Source: Leptospira mtsangambouensis (GTDB lineage: Bacteria > Spirochaetota > Leptospiria > Leptospirales > Leptospiraceae). From it: a DNA stretch of 64,000 nucleotides. The number at the start of each line of letters is the position of its first letter. Position 1 is the stretch's first letter. Under the pieces are notes generated by a model. It worked only from the letters and a program-made list of their open reading frames with translations, did not search any database and was not told the DNA's origin. The position numbers and the translations under genes are program-made. This document shows positions 28,947 to 37,701 of the stretch, piece after piece. The DNA is taken from assembly GCF_004770475.1 (NCBI RefSeq), contig NZ_RQHK01000005.1, forward strand, positions 1 to 64,000, read 5' to 3'.

Positions 28947-29451
28947 TTCTTCCTCCTGGTATATGTTTTCGGATCCATTCTTTGGTTCGAAACAATCGCG
29001 ATTTGACTGTCCCTTGCTGAACCTCAAGTTCTTTTGCAATTTCATCCATCGTGTTGCCAGCCAAATAAAGACGTAAGGTTTGACGATAGGTTTCGGGGAT
29101 TTGCAAAAGCATGGACTCAACCCATTCTTCTTTTTCAAAAGAAGCTTCTTCTCGCACACCTGATAATTGGACTTTATTCTTTACTAAGTAACGTTTTGCC
29201 TTTTCTTCCTCTCGCAACCGTTTTTCATTCATACGAAGGGCTTCGTTTCGAGCGATGGTGTAAATCCAAGTAGAGATTTTTGACCTTCCATCAAACCCAC
29301 CCTTCTCTAAAGATTTAAACACACGAAAGTATACTTCTTGCACTACATCTTCCGTTGCATCATCAAAACGGTCGATGAGGGTATCACCGACCGTTTTTAA
29401 AACCAAAAATTTGGTTTCTTTGACTACTGTTTCGAAGTCAAACTCAGGCAT
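28927..29451 (-). CDS. ECF-type RNA polymerase sigma factor
   Basis: The 174-residue protein has region 2 (DRFDDATEDVVQEVYFRVFKSL, then STWIYTIARNEALRMNEK) and region 4 (IPETYRQTLRLYLAGNTMDEIAKELEVQQGTVKSRLFRTKEWIRKH). This is the minimal sigma-70 ECF architecture. It lies 3 bp after a CpxP/Spy-like lipoprotein gene and overlaps a small membrane protein gene, the arrangement of sensor-sigma-anti-sigma clusters. Metal or envelope stress is the likely input. Confidence 0.93.
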   Translation of the reverse strand: MPEFDFETVVKETKFLVLKTVGDTLIDRFDDATEDVVQEVYFRVFKSLEKGGFDGRSKISTWIYTIARNEALRMNEKRLREEEKAKRYLVKNKVQLSGVREEASFEKEEWVESMLLQIPETYRQTLRLYLAGNTMDEIAKELEVQQGTVKSRLFRTKEWIRKHIPGGRNEFQES

Positions 29452-29454
29452 TGT

Positions 29455-29907
29455 TTATTCTTCCGGTGGTTGGTGTCGACTTGCAAAACGTTCCACTAAA
29501 TCAGCAAACTTTTCCCTTTGTTCCGGTTTTAATACAGCGTGGAATTCCACAAGTTTTGATTGGAAAAACTTACGCATTTCTTGGTGGCGAGTTTCTCGTT
29601 CAATACTCATTTTATCCAACAACTTGGTATCAATTTTTTCCGCACGAATTTGAGTCGCCATTTCTTTGGCCCAAGATTCATGTTTCGGTTTCATTTCCTT
29701 ATGTTTGGCAATGAGTTCGGCTTTGATGGTTTCCAGTTTTGCTTTCTGTGCTTCATCTAAATCTAGTTTAGATGTGAGTTTGGACGCCACCCATTCGATT
29801 CTTTTTTCGAAATCTTTATGTCCGCGGCAATTTCCAAAAGCAAATGCCATCACCGATACAAGACCAATTGTTGCGACAATTTTGAATGTTTTTTTCAGAG
29901 AGATCAT
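29455..29907 (-). CDS. Spy/CpxP/CnrX-like periplasmic sensor lipoprotein
   Basis: The 150-residue product has a signal peptide ending AFGNC (probable lipidation at Cys27) and a helical mature domain. Two LTxxQ-like motifs are LDLDEAQKAKLE and LKPEQREKFADLV, as in Spy/CpxP/CnrX proteins. These bind metals or unfolded proteins. Several His residues (HKEMKPKHESW, RHQEM, FHAVL) could bind metal. It is the first gene of the sigma cluster and, as in CnrX, may sense the signal in the periplasm. Confidence 0.82.
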   Translation of the reverse strand: MISLKKTFKIVATIGLVSVMAFAFGNCRGHKDFEKRIEWVASKLTSKLDLDEAQKAKLETIKAELIAKHKEMKPKHESWAKEMATQIRAEKIDTKLLDKMSIERETRHQEMRKFFQSKLVEFHAVLKPEQREKFADLVERFASRHQPPEE

Positions 29908-29936
29908 AGAACCTTCCTTGTTTGTTTGGTGAATAT

Positions 29937-29962
29937 GACCCGAAAGAGGGAGGGAGAGTTCC
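29937..29962 (-). promoter_or_regulatory. Candidate ECF-type promoter of the sensor-sigma cluster
   Basis: On the minus strand GGGAAC (ending at 29958) is followed after 18 bp by GTCATA (from 29939), resembling GGAAC-N16/17-GTC promoters of ECF sigma factors. It lies about 30 bp before the sensor gene start, as expected for autoregulation. The -35 also sits in the hairpin at 29958-29991, which weakens the call. Confidence 0.4.
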
Positions 29963-29999
29963 CTACCTCAAGAAAAAAAGAGGCAGGGAACTTGTTTTT
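29958..29999 (+). terminator. Hairpin with T tract pointing rightward
   Basis: GTTCCCTACCTC (29958-29969) pairs with GAGGCAGGGAAC (29980-29991) with one mismatch, and TTGTTTTTTT follows on the plus strand. That is a textbook terminator, yet the nearest plus-strand gene ends 1.8 kb away and both flanking genes are on the minus strand. Confidence 0.55.
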
Positions 30000-30004
30000 T
30001 TAAA

Positions 30005-30385
30005 TTAGAAACTTGGGAACGGATCTCCAGTGAAATATCCATCAGTTTTCAAGTCTTGGCAAGAAATGATATTGGTAATTGTAGATCCAAGTAAAAAACC
30101 TTTGAATCCTTGGATGTCATTAACACACTGATCTACATCAGCTTTGACATAGTACTTTGCTGAATCAATACTTGCAATGTCAGCAGCAAGCACACTTAAA
30201 ATCGAAACACTAGGTCTTCCCGCTAACAAGGTTGAATTGATTAAGTCCGTTTGAATGGCAGCATCTGTAATTCGAGAAGCAACTTCAGAACCTTTCTCAC
30301 GATCGATCGTTGCGCCCGCTGGATTTAGGATCAGACAGTTGGTTAGCGAAAACGCTAAAGCAACAAAGAGTATTTTTTTTAACAT
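30005..30385 (-). CDS. Leptospira-type small lipoprotein
   Basis: From the ATG at 30385 (AAGGA 7 bp upstream) the product is 126 residues, with signal MLKKILFVALAFSLTNC and lipidation at Cys17. The mature part contains KGSEVASRITDAAI and YYVKADVDQCVNDI. These resemble, from memory, the Leptospira-restricted TIGR04452-type lipoprotein family. Function unknown. An upstream in-frame ATG would add 10 residues without a better ribosome site. Confidence 0.7.
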   Translation of the reverse strand: MLKKILFVALAFSLTNCLILNPAGATIDREKGSEVASRITDAAIQTDLINSTLLAGRPSVSILSVLAADIASIDSAKYYVKADVDQCVNDIQGFKGFLLGSTITNIISCQDLKTDGYFTGDPFPSF

Positions 30386-30477
30386 AAATGTTTCCTTGAA
30401 CAATGGTTTCACCATATATAAACCTGCCTTAGTTACGTTTCAAGAAAAATCTATACAATACTTTAATTTAACAAAGG

Positions 30478-31158
30478 TCAATCGCCCACGATAAAGATGG
30501 TGAGATACCAATTGTTTTTCTTTTTTTCAAAGAATGCCCTGTAGTCAAGAGGACTACGTAAAAACCTGTCACATACATAACCAGGTTTTCCCTGCGGTGT
30601 ACAAATCTTTTTCCAGTTACAATTACTTTCCTTTTCTAGTCTTCGTCCATCTAAATCATCAGCTTCTGCTCTTACAATTTGGTAACTTAACTGTGTGATG
30701 GACTTTGATTCTTTTGAAGCATCTTCTCTAACATTCACATTCTTGCCAATGACCAAGTAGTGAGTGAATGGATCATAGTCTCCTGGGAAGGTTTCAAAAA
30801 AATAAGGAGCCACCATTTGGCCTTCTTTGTTTTGACGAAACCCTAACTTGATTGTTTCTTCCATCAATTCCCAAAAATTGGATGAGGATGGTTTTTCTGT
30901 TAGTTGGAATGATTTTAAAAAATCTTTTTTCCCTGCTTCTGCACCAAATGAAAAATGAATCTCTTTATCAATTACCTCTTCTAAGGCTTTTCGATCTTTA
31001 GATTTTAGAATCTTTTGAAATTTTGTTTTAAATTCGTTAAAACTTTTATCTTTCGCCGAATGGTCGATAGGTGTTAAAGTTTTTGCCGTAAAGGGATCAC
31101 ATGGCAAAAGAACGGAAGGGATCAGAAAAAACAAAAGGACAGAATGGTATTTTAGCAT
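30478..31158 (-). CDS. Exported SH3b-like domain protein
   Basis: From the ATG at 31158 the product is about 226 residues with a lipoprotein-type signal peptide (YHSVLLFFLIPSVLLPC). A helical region follows, then a C-terminal SH3b-like domain with LVIGKNVNVREDASKESKSI, a typical bacterial SH3 start (xVNVRxxxSxxS), ending near a KPGYVCDRFL strand. Such domains bind peptidoglycan or peptides. A longer reading frame exists but lacks a signal at its N-terminus and would overlap the upstream gene. Confidence 0.72.
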   Translation of the reverse strand: MLKYHSVLLFFLIPSVLLPCDPFTAKTLTPIDHSAKDKSFNEFKTKFQKILKSKDRKALEEVIDKEIHFSFGAEAGKKDFLKSFQLTEKPSSSNFWELMEETIKLGFRQNKEGQMVAPYFFETFPGDYDPFTHYLVIGKNVNVREDASKESKSITQLSYQIVRAEADDLDGRRLEKESNCNWKKICTPQGKPGYVCDRFLRSPLDYRAFFEKKKNNWYLTIFIVGD

Positions 31159-31196
31159 AAATCTTGCGAAAAAAATATACCATTCACTTGAAGGAA

Positions 31197-31544
31197 TCAA
31201 TTCTTTTTCGAGAGATTCGCCGCCATGTTGCATTGTTTTGTGATCCCCAAATTCTCCCGAATTTCATCTAAGGAAAGTTTTTTCCGTTTGAGTTCGCATA
31301 CTTTTAAAAAAAGTTCTGCATACTCCTTATCCAATTTTTCACCCTCTTCATCTTCTTCCGTCAAAACCAGTTTGGCAATGTCCAAACAAGATCTCTCTGA
31401 TTCAGGCAAAAGTTGAAAAATCGTTTTTACAGTTTCCTCTTTTTGTTTGCAGGGAACTGTAGAAGTTTGTTTTTCCTTTCCGATTAACGTTGAAAGACAA
31501 AAAAGAAAACTCAGGAGAAAGAAAGAAAATCGGATTTTATACAT
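31197..31544 (-). CDS. Exported hypothetical protein
   Basis: The 115-residue product starts with a strong signal peptide (IRFSFFLLSFLFCLSTLIG) and continues as a highly charged, helical protein with four cysteines, including QCNMAAN near the end. No family is recognised. It is upstream of the SH3b gene on the same strand and may be co-transcribed. Confidence 0.6.
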   Translation of the reverse strand: MYKIRFSFFLLSFLFCLSTLIGKEKQTSTVPCKQKEETVKTIFQLLPESERSCLDIAKLVLTEEDEEGEKLDKEYAELFLKVCELKRKKLSLDEIRENLGITKQCNMAANLSKKN

Positions 31545-31618
31545 TGGCTAGATAAATCTTCTTCCCATTTGGATTTGGTCGAGTATCTTTCGTCCTATCC
31601 AAGAGAATTTATAAGCTT

Positions 31619-33022
31619 ATGACCAAACCAACACGCAGAGAACACGACCTTTTGGGGGAACGAGATCTCCCCGCTGATGTTTATTGGGGAATCCATACCC
31701 TACGGGCTTTGGAAAATTATCCCATCACTGGAAAAACCATCGGGACCTATCCTGACCTGGTCCGTGCCCTTGCTTATATCAAAAAAGCTTCTGCCAAAGC
31801 AAACCACGAGTTGGGACAACTCACAAAAGAAACCACCCAGATGATCACAACTGCCTGCGACCGAATTCTCAATGGAGAATTCCATTCGGAATTTGTTGTC
31901 GATGTCATCCAAGGTGGGGCTGGAACTTCCACCAATATGAATGCCAATGAAGTGATCACAAACATTGCACTCGAGATGGCAGGTTTCGCCAAGGGAGACT
32001 ATTCTCATTTGCATCCATTAAATGAAGTCAATATGTCCCAAAGTACAAACGACGTTTACCCAACTTCTATCAAAGTAGCGGCGGTATTTGCCATGAAAGG
32101 TTTACTTGCGGCGATGGAAGAACTTCAATTGGCTTTCCGCAGAAAATCAGAAGAATTCAAAGATATATTAAAAATAGGGAGAACTCAATTACAAGATGCC
32201 GTCCCCATGACACTCGGCCAAGAGTTTTCTACTTACGATGTTATGTTAGGTGAAGATATAAGCCGACTGAAGGAAGCCACATCCCTCATTGGAGAAATCA
32301 ATTTAGGTGCTACAGCGATTGGAACTGGGATCAACACTGACATTCGTTATTCGCAGATTGTCACCGATATTTTATCAAATGAAACTGGCCTGAGTTTGAT
32401 TGCAGCTCCAAACTTAATTGAAGCAACACAGGACACTGGCGCCTTTGTTCAGTTATCTGGTGTACTCAAACGAATTGCGACTAAGTTATCCAAAATATGT
32501 AATGACCTACGTTTACTTTCCAGTGGCCCACAAGGTGGATTTAACGAAATTAATTTGCCAGCCAAAGCCGCAGGTTCTTCCATAATGCCAGGAAAAGTAA
32601 ATCCAATCATTCCAGAAGTGGTCAACCAAATTGCTTTTGAAGTCATTGGAAACGATATCACAATTACTTTGGCAGCTGAGGCAGGCCAATTGCAACTGAA
32701 TGCTTTTGAACCAATCATTGCTCATAGTTTATTTAAAAGTATTGAACATCTAACAGCTGGTTGTAAAACTTTAGAACTTAACTGCATTGTGGGAATCACA
32801 GCAAACCGAGATTTACTTGAATCCCGAGCCAAAACTTCTGCAGGCCTTGCGACCGCTTTGAATCCGTACATTGGGTACGAAAATGCTACCCTAGTTGCCA
32901 AAAAAGCACTCTTAGAAAATCGACCTGTCGAATCCATTGTTTTGGAACTTGGTTTGTTAGAAGAAAAAAAACTGAAAGAGATCCTTCGACCCGAAATTCT
33001 CACCTCACCACATACACTTTAG
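31619..33022 (+). CDS. aspA: Aspartate ammonia-lyase
   Basis: The 467-residue enzyme of the fumarase/aspartase superfamily releases ammonia from aspartate to give fumarate. The signature GSSIMPGKVNPIIPEVVNQ has the IPEVVNQ form typical of AspA; fumarase has a TQCEA-type sequence at that place. It also has GGAGTSTNMNANEV and SQSTNDVYPT. Length and the EAGQLQLNAFEP motif agree. A fumarase function cannot be fully excluded without active-site comparison. Confidence 0.9.
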   Translation: MTKPTRREHDLLGERDLPADVYWGIHTLRALENYPITGKTIGTYPDLVRALAYIKKASAKANHELGQLTKETTQMITTACDRILNGEFHSEFVVDVIQGGAGTSTNMNANEVITNIALEMAGFAKGDYSHLHPLNEVNMSQSTNDVYPTSIKVAAVFAMKGLLAAMEELQLAFRRKSEEFKDILKIGRTQLQDAVPMTLGQEFSTYDVMLGEDISRLKEATSLIGEINLGATAIGTGINTDIRYSQIVTDILSNETGLSLIAAPNLIEATQDTGAFVQLSGVLKRIATKLSKICNDLRLLSSGPQGGFNEINLPAKAAGSSIMPGKVNPIIPEVVNQIAFEVIGNDITITLAAEAGQLQLNAFEPIIAHSLFKSIEHLTAGCKTLELNCIVGITANRDLLESRAKTSAGLATALNPYIGYENATLVAKKALLENRPVESIVLELGLLEEKKLKEILRPEILTSPHTL

Positions 33023-33088
33023 GGATCGTTTATTTGTTGCTTTCTTTTCTAATTTTTAGAAAAATACGCTCGGATCTATCCGTAATTT

Positions 33089-33472
33089 ATGAAACAATTA
33101 AGTATGGTATACCTAGTTGAAGATGATGTGATTACAACATTTCTCATCAAAACTTTGATGGAAAAGTTTTCCTTTGCAGACGAAATCCATGGCTTTCAAA
33201 ACGGAGAGGAGGCTTTGAATGCCCTGCTCGCTGGTTCGGCCGATCCTGATATGTTATTTTTAGATTTGAATATGCCCATTATGGACGGATGGGAATTTTT
33301 AAGAGCCATCAGCAAACACCCCAAATACGCCAAACTTCCAATCTACATTCTAACCTCCTCCATTGATCCAACAGACAAAGCCAGATCAGAAGAATTCAAA
33401 AATGTAAAAGGATATCTAGTAAAACCACTTTCCTTGAAGGATTTGCAGTCCATCAACCCGGCAGTGGGCTAA
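33089..33472 (+). CDS. Receiver-only response regulator (CheY-like)
   Basis: The 127-residue product is a single receiver domain. It has the acidic pair EDD near the N-terminus, the phosphorylatable Asp in MLFLDLNMPIMDGWEF, Thr in IYILTSS and Lys in GYLVKPLS. It has no output domain, so it acts through protein-protein contacts. No histidine kinase is adjacent. Confidence 0.93.
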   Translation: MKQLSMVYLVEDDVITTFLIKTLMEKFSFADEIHGFQNGEEALNALLAGSADPDMLFLDLNMPIMDGWEFLRAISKHPKYAKLPIYILTSSIDPTDKARSEEFKNVKGYLVKPLSLKDLQSINPAVG

Positions 33473-33524
33473 TGAGACATATTTTTTTTCTTTAGTTTTT
33501 CCAAGTAAGGTCGATCTTTAATAT

Positions 33525-34160
33525 GTGAGACTAACGGACATCCCTTCTGTATCTTCTGTTTTGAACCGGATGGAATCCCTTTCCAAACTTTCAGAAAATC
33601 CCAAATCTCTTGTTTCCTTTCCTGATGTTTTAGAAAGGGAATGGAACCGTTCGAAGGCCCAGGATTCGTTACCTGTTCAAACTTCGAACCAAAATGGAGA
33701 AGGGATTTCCCTTCCCTTCCCTGGAGAAATTGGATCCAAAATTCCTGTTTCCTTCCAAGCCGATACAAAAAACAAACCAACCGATATTTTGGGAACGATT
33801 GAATCCATTGCAAAAGCCCAAGGTATGGACCCTAACTTAGTAAAGGCGATGGTCAAAGCAGAATCTGGATTCAAACCTAATGCCGTATCTCCGAAAGGAG
33901 CCATGGGTCTTATGCAACTCATGCCGGAAACCGCAGGATCACTCGGAGTGAATGATCCTTTTGACCCGGAGGAGAATATTGGTGGAGGAGTTAAATTTTT
34001 AAAGGGGCTAATGAAAGAATTCAAAGACCCAGAAAAAGCAATCGCCGCTTATAATGCAGGACCTGGAGCAGTGAAACGTTACAAAGGCATTCCTCCTTAC
34101 GAAGAAACACAAAATTACGTAAACAAAGTCAAACGATACTACAAAGACTTTAGTTCGTAA
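33525..34160 (+). CDS. Lytic transglycosylase (SLT domain)
   Basis: The 211-residue product has an N-terminal linker and a C-terminal lysozyme-like SLT domain (about residues 85-205). It contains VKAMVKAESGFKPNAVSPKGAMGLMQLMPETA (catalytic Glu in AESGF) and AYNAGPGAVKRYKGIPPYEET. It cleaves peptidoglycan, possibly for flagellum or envelope remodelling. The GTG start has only TAAGG 14 bp upstream; a later ATG at 33570 has no ribosome site either. No signal peptide is visible, so export is uncertain. Confidence 0.88.
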   Translation: MRLTDIPSVSSVLNRMESLSKLSENPKSLVSFPDVLEREWNRSKAQDSLPVQTSNQNGEGISLPFPGEIGSKIPVSFQADTKNKPTDILGTIESIAKAQGMDPNLVKAMVKAESGFKPNAVSPKGAMGLMQLMPETAGSLGVNDPFDPEENIGGGVKFLKGLMKEFKDPEKAIAAYNAGPGAVKRYKGIPPYEETQNYVNKVKRYYKDFSS

Positions 34161-34166
34161 TCTGTT

Positions 34167-35498
34167 TTAATAGAAAGTTAAATACCCAAATTTTTTCTGT
34201 AATCCAGCAGTATAAAGATCAAACGGACGTTTTGTGGGAGTGATCGACCATGCTTCGTCCACTTTTTTCACAATAAAGTTCAAACTCTTTTCATTCTTAA
34301 TTTTTTCGGCTGTGGCTCTTTGGATGAGGACATCATCTTCACTTATGGGTACGACAGCAAATGCTCTTTGGTTTCTTCGAAAGAGTCCGGATTTCTGAAC
34401 CAATTGGATGTCTTGGTTCCAAATCCCATCTACATACAAAAACGATTTATCAGTTACCGTTTCTTCTCGCATATATTTGGTTTTGGTTCCCGTCTGAAAA
34501 TAAAAGGCAAATGAAAATTCTTTTGGTAAGTAGATAGGATCTGATTTTAAAATAAGAGCCTGTCCAAAAGCTTTGGTTAAATTTTTGGATTGGAGTTCCC
34601 AAGGTTCTTTCTCAGAAGCATTTAGATTTTTGAATATAAAATAAATAGAAACGGCAATGGACACAACGATCACAATGGAAGCCGTGATGGTATTTAATTC
34701 TTTTTCTGTTTTTAATAAAACATGTCCAATGCCAAGCACAACCAGTGGTAAAAGGATTAACAATGCCGAAGTGTACCAAGTTTTGAATAAAAACCCAATG
34801 GAGTTAGGTCCAAAAAAATTTGTATAAGAAAAGTAAATGAGAGAAAGAATGAAAAACCCGAGATACCCAAGTAAAAACAAAAAGGGAACATTTTTCTTTT
34901 TATAAAATACAGATGTTTTTTGGGCGGCTTTCCTTGATCCACGGATTCCAGTAAAGATGACAAAAAAAGTAAACCCAAGATAGAACATGATAAAACTAGA
35001 AAAGAATGCAAGCGCTGTAAACGTAGGAAAAACGAGAAGGTCTGTCATCTTTTCCAATCGGAAAGTTAAAAACACTAAAAGTAGAAACACAAGACAAAGT
35101 GTTTCCGTAAAATAGGAAGTGGGAAATCCGTATGAAAATGGCAAAAAGGCAGCAAGATACACCAAAAGGTAGTGGTTACGTTTCCACTCTGTTGAACGAA
35201 GCAGTAACATAAACAAATGGAGGAAAAGGCTATAAAACAGACCAGCTAACACAAGAAAGGATGGAATATAATTCATCCCAAAAAGTTTTTTCCATGCCAC
35301 AACAAACCAGATGGCCAGTGGCTCCCGAGAAGAAATAAGTCCCCCCTCTTCCACAGCAGCCTTAATATTGGCCAAAAACTCCCATTCGGTTTCCGTTGTG
35401 GGGAAAGGTCTAAAATAAGAGAACAGAGCAAAGCCCAAACTTAAGAGTAAGATGCTAAAAAGGAAAGGAAGTGGTGAAAAAGGTTTTGGGTCTCGCAT
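34167..35498 (-). CDS. Polytopic membrane protein, GT-C glycosyltransferase-like
   Basis: The 443-residue product has about ten hydrophobic segments and a soluble C-terminal region (from about 300). After the first segment, the loop with TTETEWEFLANIKAAVEEGG contains acidic residues in the place of the catalytic loop of GT-C transferases. The similarity to the protein at 1-1284 is in topology. Function is uncertain. It ends 6 bp from the convergent lytic transglycosylase gene. Confidence 0.7.
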   Translation of the reverse strand: MRDPKPFSPLPFLFSILLLSLGFALFSYFRPFPTTETEWEFLANIKAAVEEGGLISSREPLAIWFVVAWKKLFGMNYIPSFLVLAGLFYSLFLHLFMLLLRSTEWKRNHYLLVYLAAFLPFSYGFPTSYFTETLCLVFLLLVFLTFRLEKMTDLLVFPTFTALAFFSSFIMFYLGFTFFVIFTGIRGSRKAAQKTSVFYKKKNVPFLFLLGYLGFFILSLIYFSYTNFFGPNSIGFLFKTWYTSALLILLPLVVLGIGHVLLKTEKELNTITASIVIVVSIAVSIYFIFKNLNASEKEPWELQSKNLTKAFGQALILKSDPIYLPKEFSFAFYFQTGTKTKYMREETVTDKSFLYVDGIWNQDIQLVQKSGLFRRNQRAFAVVPISEDDVLIQRATAEKIKNEKSLNFIVKKVDEAWSITPTKRPFDLYTAGLQKKFGYLTFY

Positions 35499-35599
35499 CT
35501 TGGAAAAGGCTCAATTTGCCTAGTCCTGTATAAATTTTTAGGTGAAAATATTCCAGAAGATTTTCAATTATACATAGAATTTATAAAACGAGGCAAAGA

Positions 35600-37618
35600 A
35601 TGTCCGCCGAAAAAAAAGAATACCTTCTCGTGGACGAGAATGGACAGGGAAAACCTGACAAACCGTGGATTTTTAGGACCTATGCTGGGCATACCAATGC
35701 AAAAGCCTCCAATGAGTTGTACAGAAAGAACCTTTCTAAAGGCCAAACAGGGCTTTCCATTGCATTTGATCTCCCCACGCAGTGTGGTTATAGTTCCGAC
35801 CACGAGGTATCACGCCCAGAAATCGGAAAGGTGGGAGTTCCCATCAACTCACTCGAAGACTTTCGCATTTTATTCGACCAAATCCCGATCGAAGAGATGA
35901 ACACTTCCATGACGATCAATGGAACTTCCATGTGGTTACTTTCGCTATATGTGGCCCTTGCGGAAGAACGCGGAGTTCCTTTGGAAAAACTAAATGGAAC
36001 CACTCAAAACGATCTCATCAAAGAATATTTAGCACGTGGAACTTACATTTATCCTCCAAAAGATTCCATGAAAATCATCGTGGATATGTATGAATATTCT
36101 TTACACAATATTCCTAAATGGAATCCATCTAACATTTGTTCCTATCACTTACAAGAAGCTGGGGCAACTCCTGTTCAAGAGCTTTCCTTTGCTCTTGCCA
36201 CAGCCATTGCTGTGTTAGATGCCATCAAAGAAAGAAATTGTTTTTCTGATGACGAATTTGAGCAGTGTGTGGGCCGAATTTCCTTCTTTGTGAACGCAGG
36301 GATTCGTTTTGTTGAAGAGATGTGCAAAATGCGCGCTTTCACTGAAATGTGGCAAGAGATCACCACAGAACGTTACAAAGTAAAAACTGCCAAATACCGA
36401 GTATTCCGATATGGAGTACAAGTAAACTCTCTCGGTCTCACAGAAGAACAACCAGAAAACAATGCATGGAGGATTCTCATCGAGTCTCTTGGTGTGACAC
36501 TTTCTAGAAATGCAAGATGTCGTGCCCTCCAACTTCCTGCTTGGAACGAAGCATTATCTTTACCAAGACCTTGGGACCAACAATGGTCACTTCGATTGCA
36601 ACAAGTCCTTGCGTATGAAACAGACCTTCTGGAATACCCAGACATCTTTGAAGGATCCAAAGTCATTGAATCCAAAGTGAAAGCTTTGAAAGAAGAAGCA
36701 AAACTTGAAATTCAAAAGATTATCGATATGGGTGGGGCTCTCGTTGCGATTGAAAATGGTTATATGAAGTCTCAACTTGTGAAATCACAAACAGAAAGAC
36801 TATCTAAAATCAATTCCAATGAACTTGTAATCGTTGGTAAAAACAAATGGACCGATGGAATTAAGTCTCCACTGATGACTGACTCCGATGGTGGTATTTT
36901 TAAAGTAGATCCAAAGTCCGCAGAACAAACATTAAACGTTCTTGGAGAGGCAAAATCTCGTCGCAATGCCGATCTTGCTAAAAAGTCTTTAGAAGACTTA
37001 AAACAAGCAGCAAAAGATGGAAAAAACCTAATGCCTTATTCCATTGCTTGTGCCAAAGCACTAGTCACCACTGGAGAATGGGCCGATGCACTTCGCGAGG
37101 TTTATGGAGAATACAACCCACCAACAGGTGTCGATGGACAAAAACTCTTTTTGTCGGACGATAAGGTTTCGACAGTTCGTGGGAAAGTAGAGGCATTCAC
37201 AAAGGCAAATGGACATAGACCAAAGATTGTTGTGGGAAAACCAGGACTTGATGGTCATTCCAATGGCGCTGAGATGATTGCTGTTTCTGCAAAACACAGT
37301 GGTTTTGATGTGATTTATTCAGGCATTCGACTCTCCCCAGAAGAAATCGTACAATCCGCAGTGGAAGAAAATGCCAATGTGATTGGACTATCCATCCTTT
37401 CTGGTTCTCACAAAGAAATCGTAAAACAGTTGTTTGATGAACTAACACACTACAAGGCGAAAATCCCTGTAGTGATTGGTGGAATCATTCCTGAATCCGA
37501 TTTTGATGAACTGAAAAAAATGGGGATTCGAGAAATCTTCACTCCAAAAGACTATGATCTCATGTCGATAATGGAAAAAATCATCGACATCGTTGCAGCA
37601 GAACCGGCTCTCGTTTAA
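35600..37618 (+). CDS. meaA: Ethylmalonyl-CoA mutase-type B12-dependent acyl-CoA mutase
   Basis: The 672-residue protein has an N-terminal mutase barrel (FRTYAGHTNAKASNELYRKNL, LSIAFDLPTQCGY, ICSYHLQEAGATPVQELSFALA). The C-terminal cobalamin-binding domain has the base-off motif GLDGHSNGAEMIA, in which the His replaces the dimethylbenzimidazole ligand. The barrel motifs resemble MeaA/Ecm more than classical methylmalonyl-CoA mutase, from memory. Ecm converts ethylmalonyl-CoA to methylsuccinyl-CoA in acetyl-CoA anaplerosis. The MeaB-type GTPase follows, supporting B12 mutase function. Confidence 0.87.
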   Translation: MSAEKKEYLLVDENGQGKPDKPWIFRTYAGHTNAKASNELYRKNLSKGQTGLSIAFDLPTQCGYSSDHEVSRPEIGKVGVPINSLEDFRILFDQIPIEEMNTSMTINGTSMWLLSLYVALAEERGVPLEKLNGTTQNDLIKEYLARGTYIYPPKDSMKIIVDMYEYSLHNIPKWNPSNICSYHLQEAGATPVQELSFALATAIAVLDAIKERNCFSDDEFEQCVGRISFFVNAGIRFVEEMCKMRAFTEMWQEITTERYKVKTAKYRVFRYGVQVNSLGLTEEQPENNAWRILIESLGVTLSRNARCRALQLPAWNEALSLPRPWDQQWSLRLQQVLAYETDLLEYPDIFEGSKVIESKVKALKEEAKLEIQKIIDMGGALVAIENGYMKSQLVKSQTERLSKINSNELVIVGKNKWTDGIKSPLMTDSDGGIFKVDPKSAEQTLNVLGEAKSRRNADLAKKSLEDLKQAAKDGKNLMPYSIACAKALVTTGEWADALREVYGEYNPPTGVDGQKLFLSDDKVSTVRGKVEAFTKANGHRPKIVVGKPGLDGHSNGAEMIAVSAKHSGFDVIYSGIRLSPEEIVQSAVEENANVIGLSILSGSHKEIVKQLFDELTHYKAKIPVVIGGIIPESDFDELKKMGIREIFTPKDYDLMSIMEKIIDIVAAEPALV

Positions 37619-37701
37619 GACAAAAAGCCGAAAAACTCCCTTCCATTGTGGATCTTACTTATCTGCAATGGAAGTATCCTTCTTTAATTTATTTCTTATG
37701 A

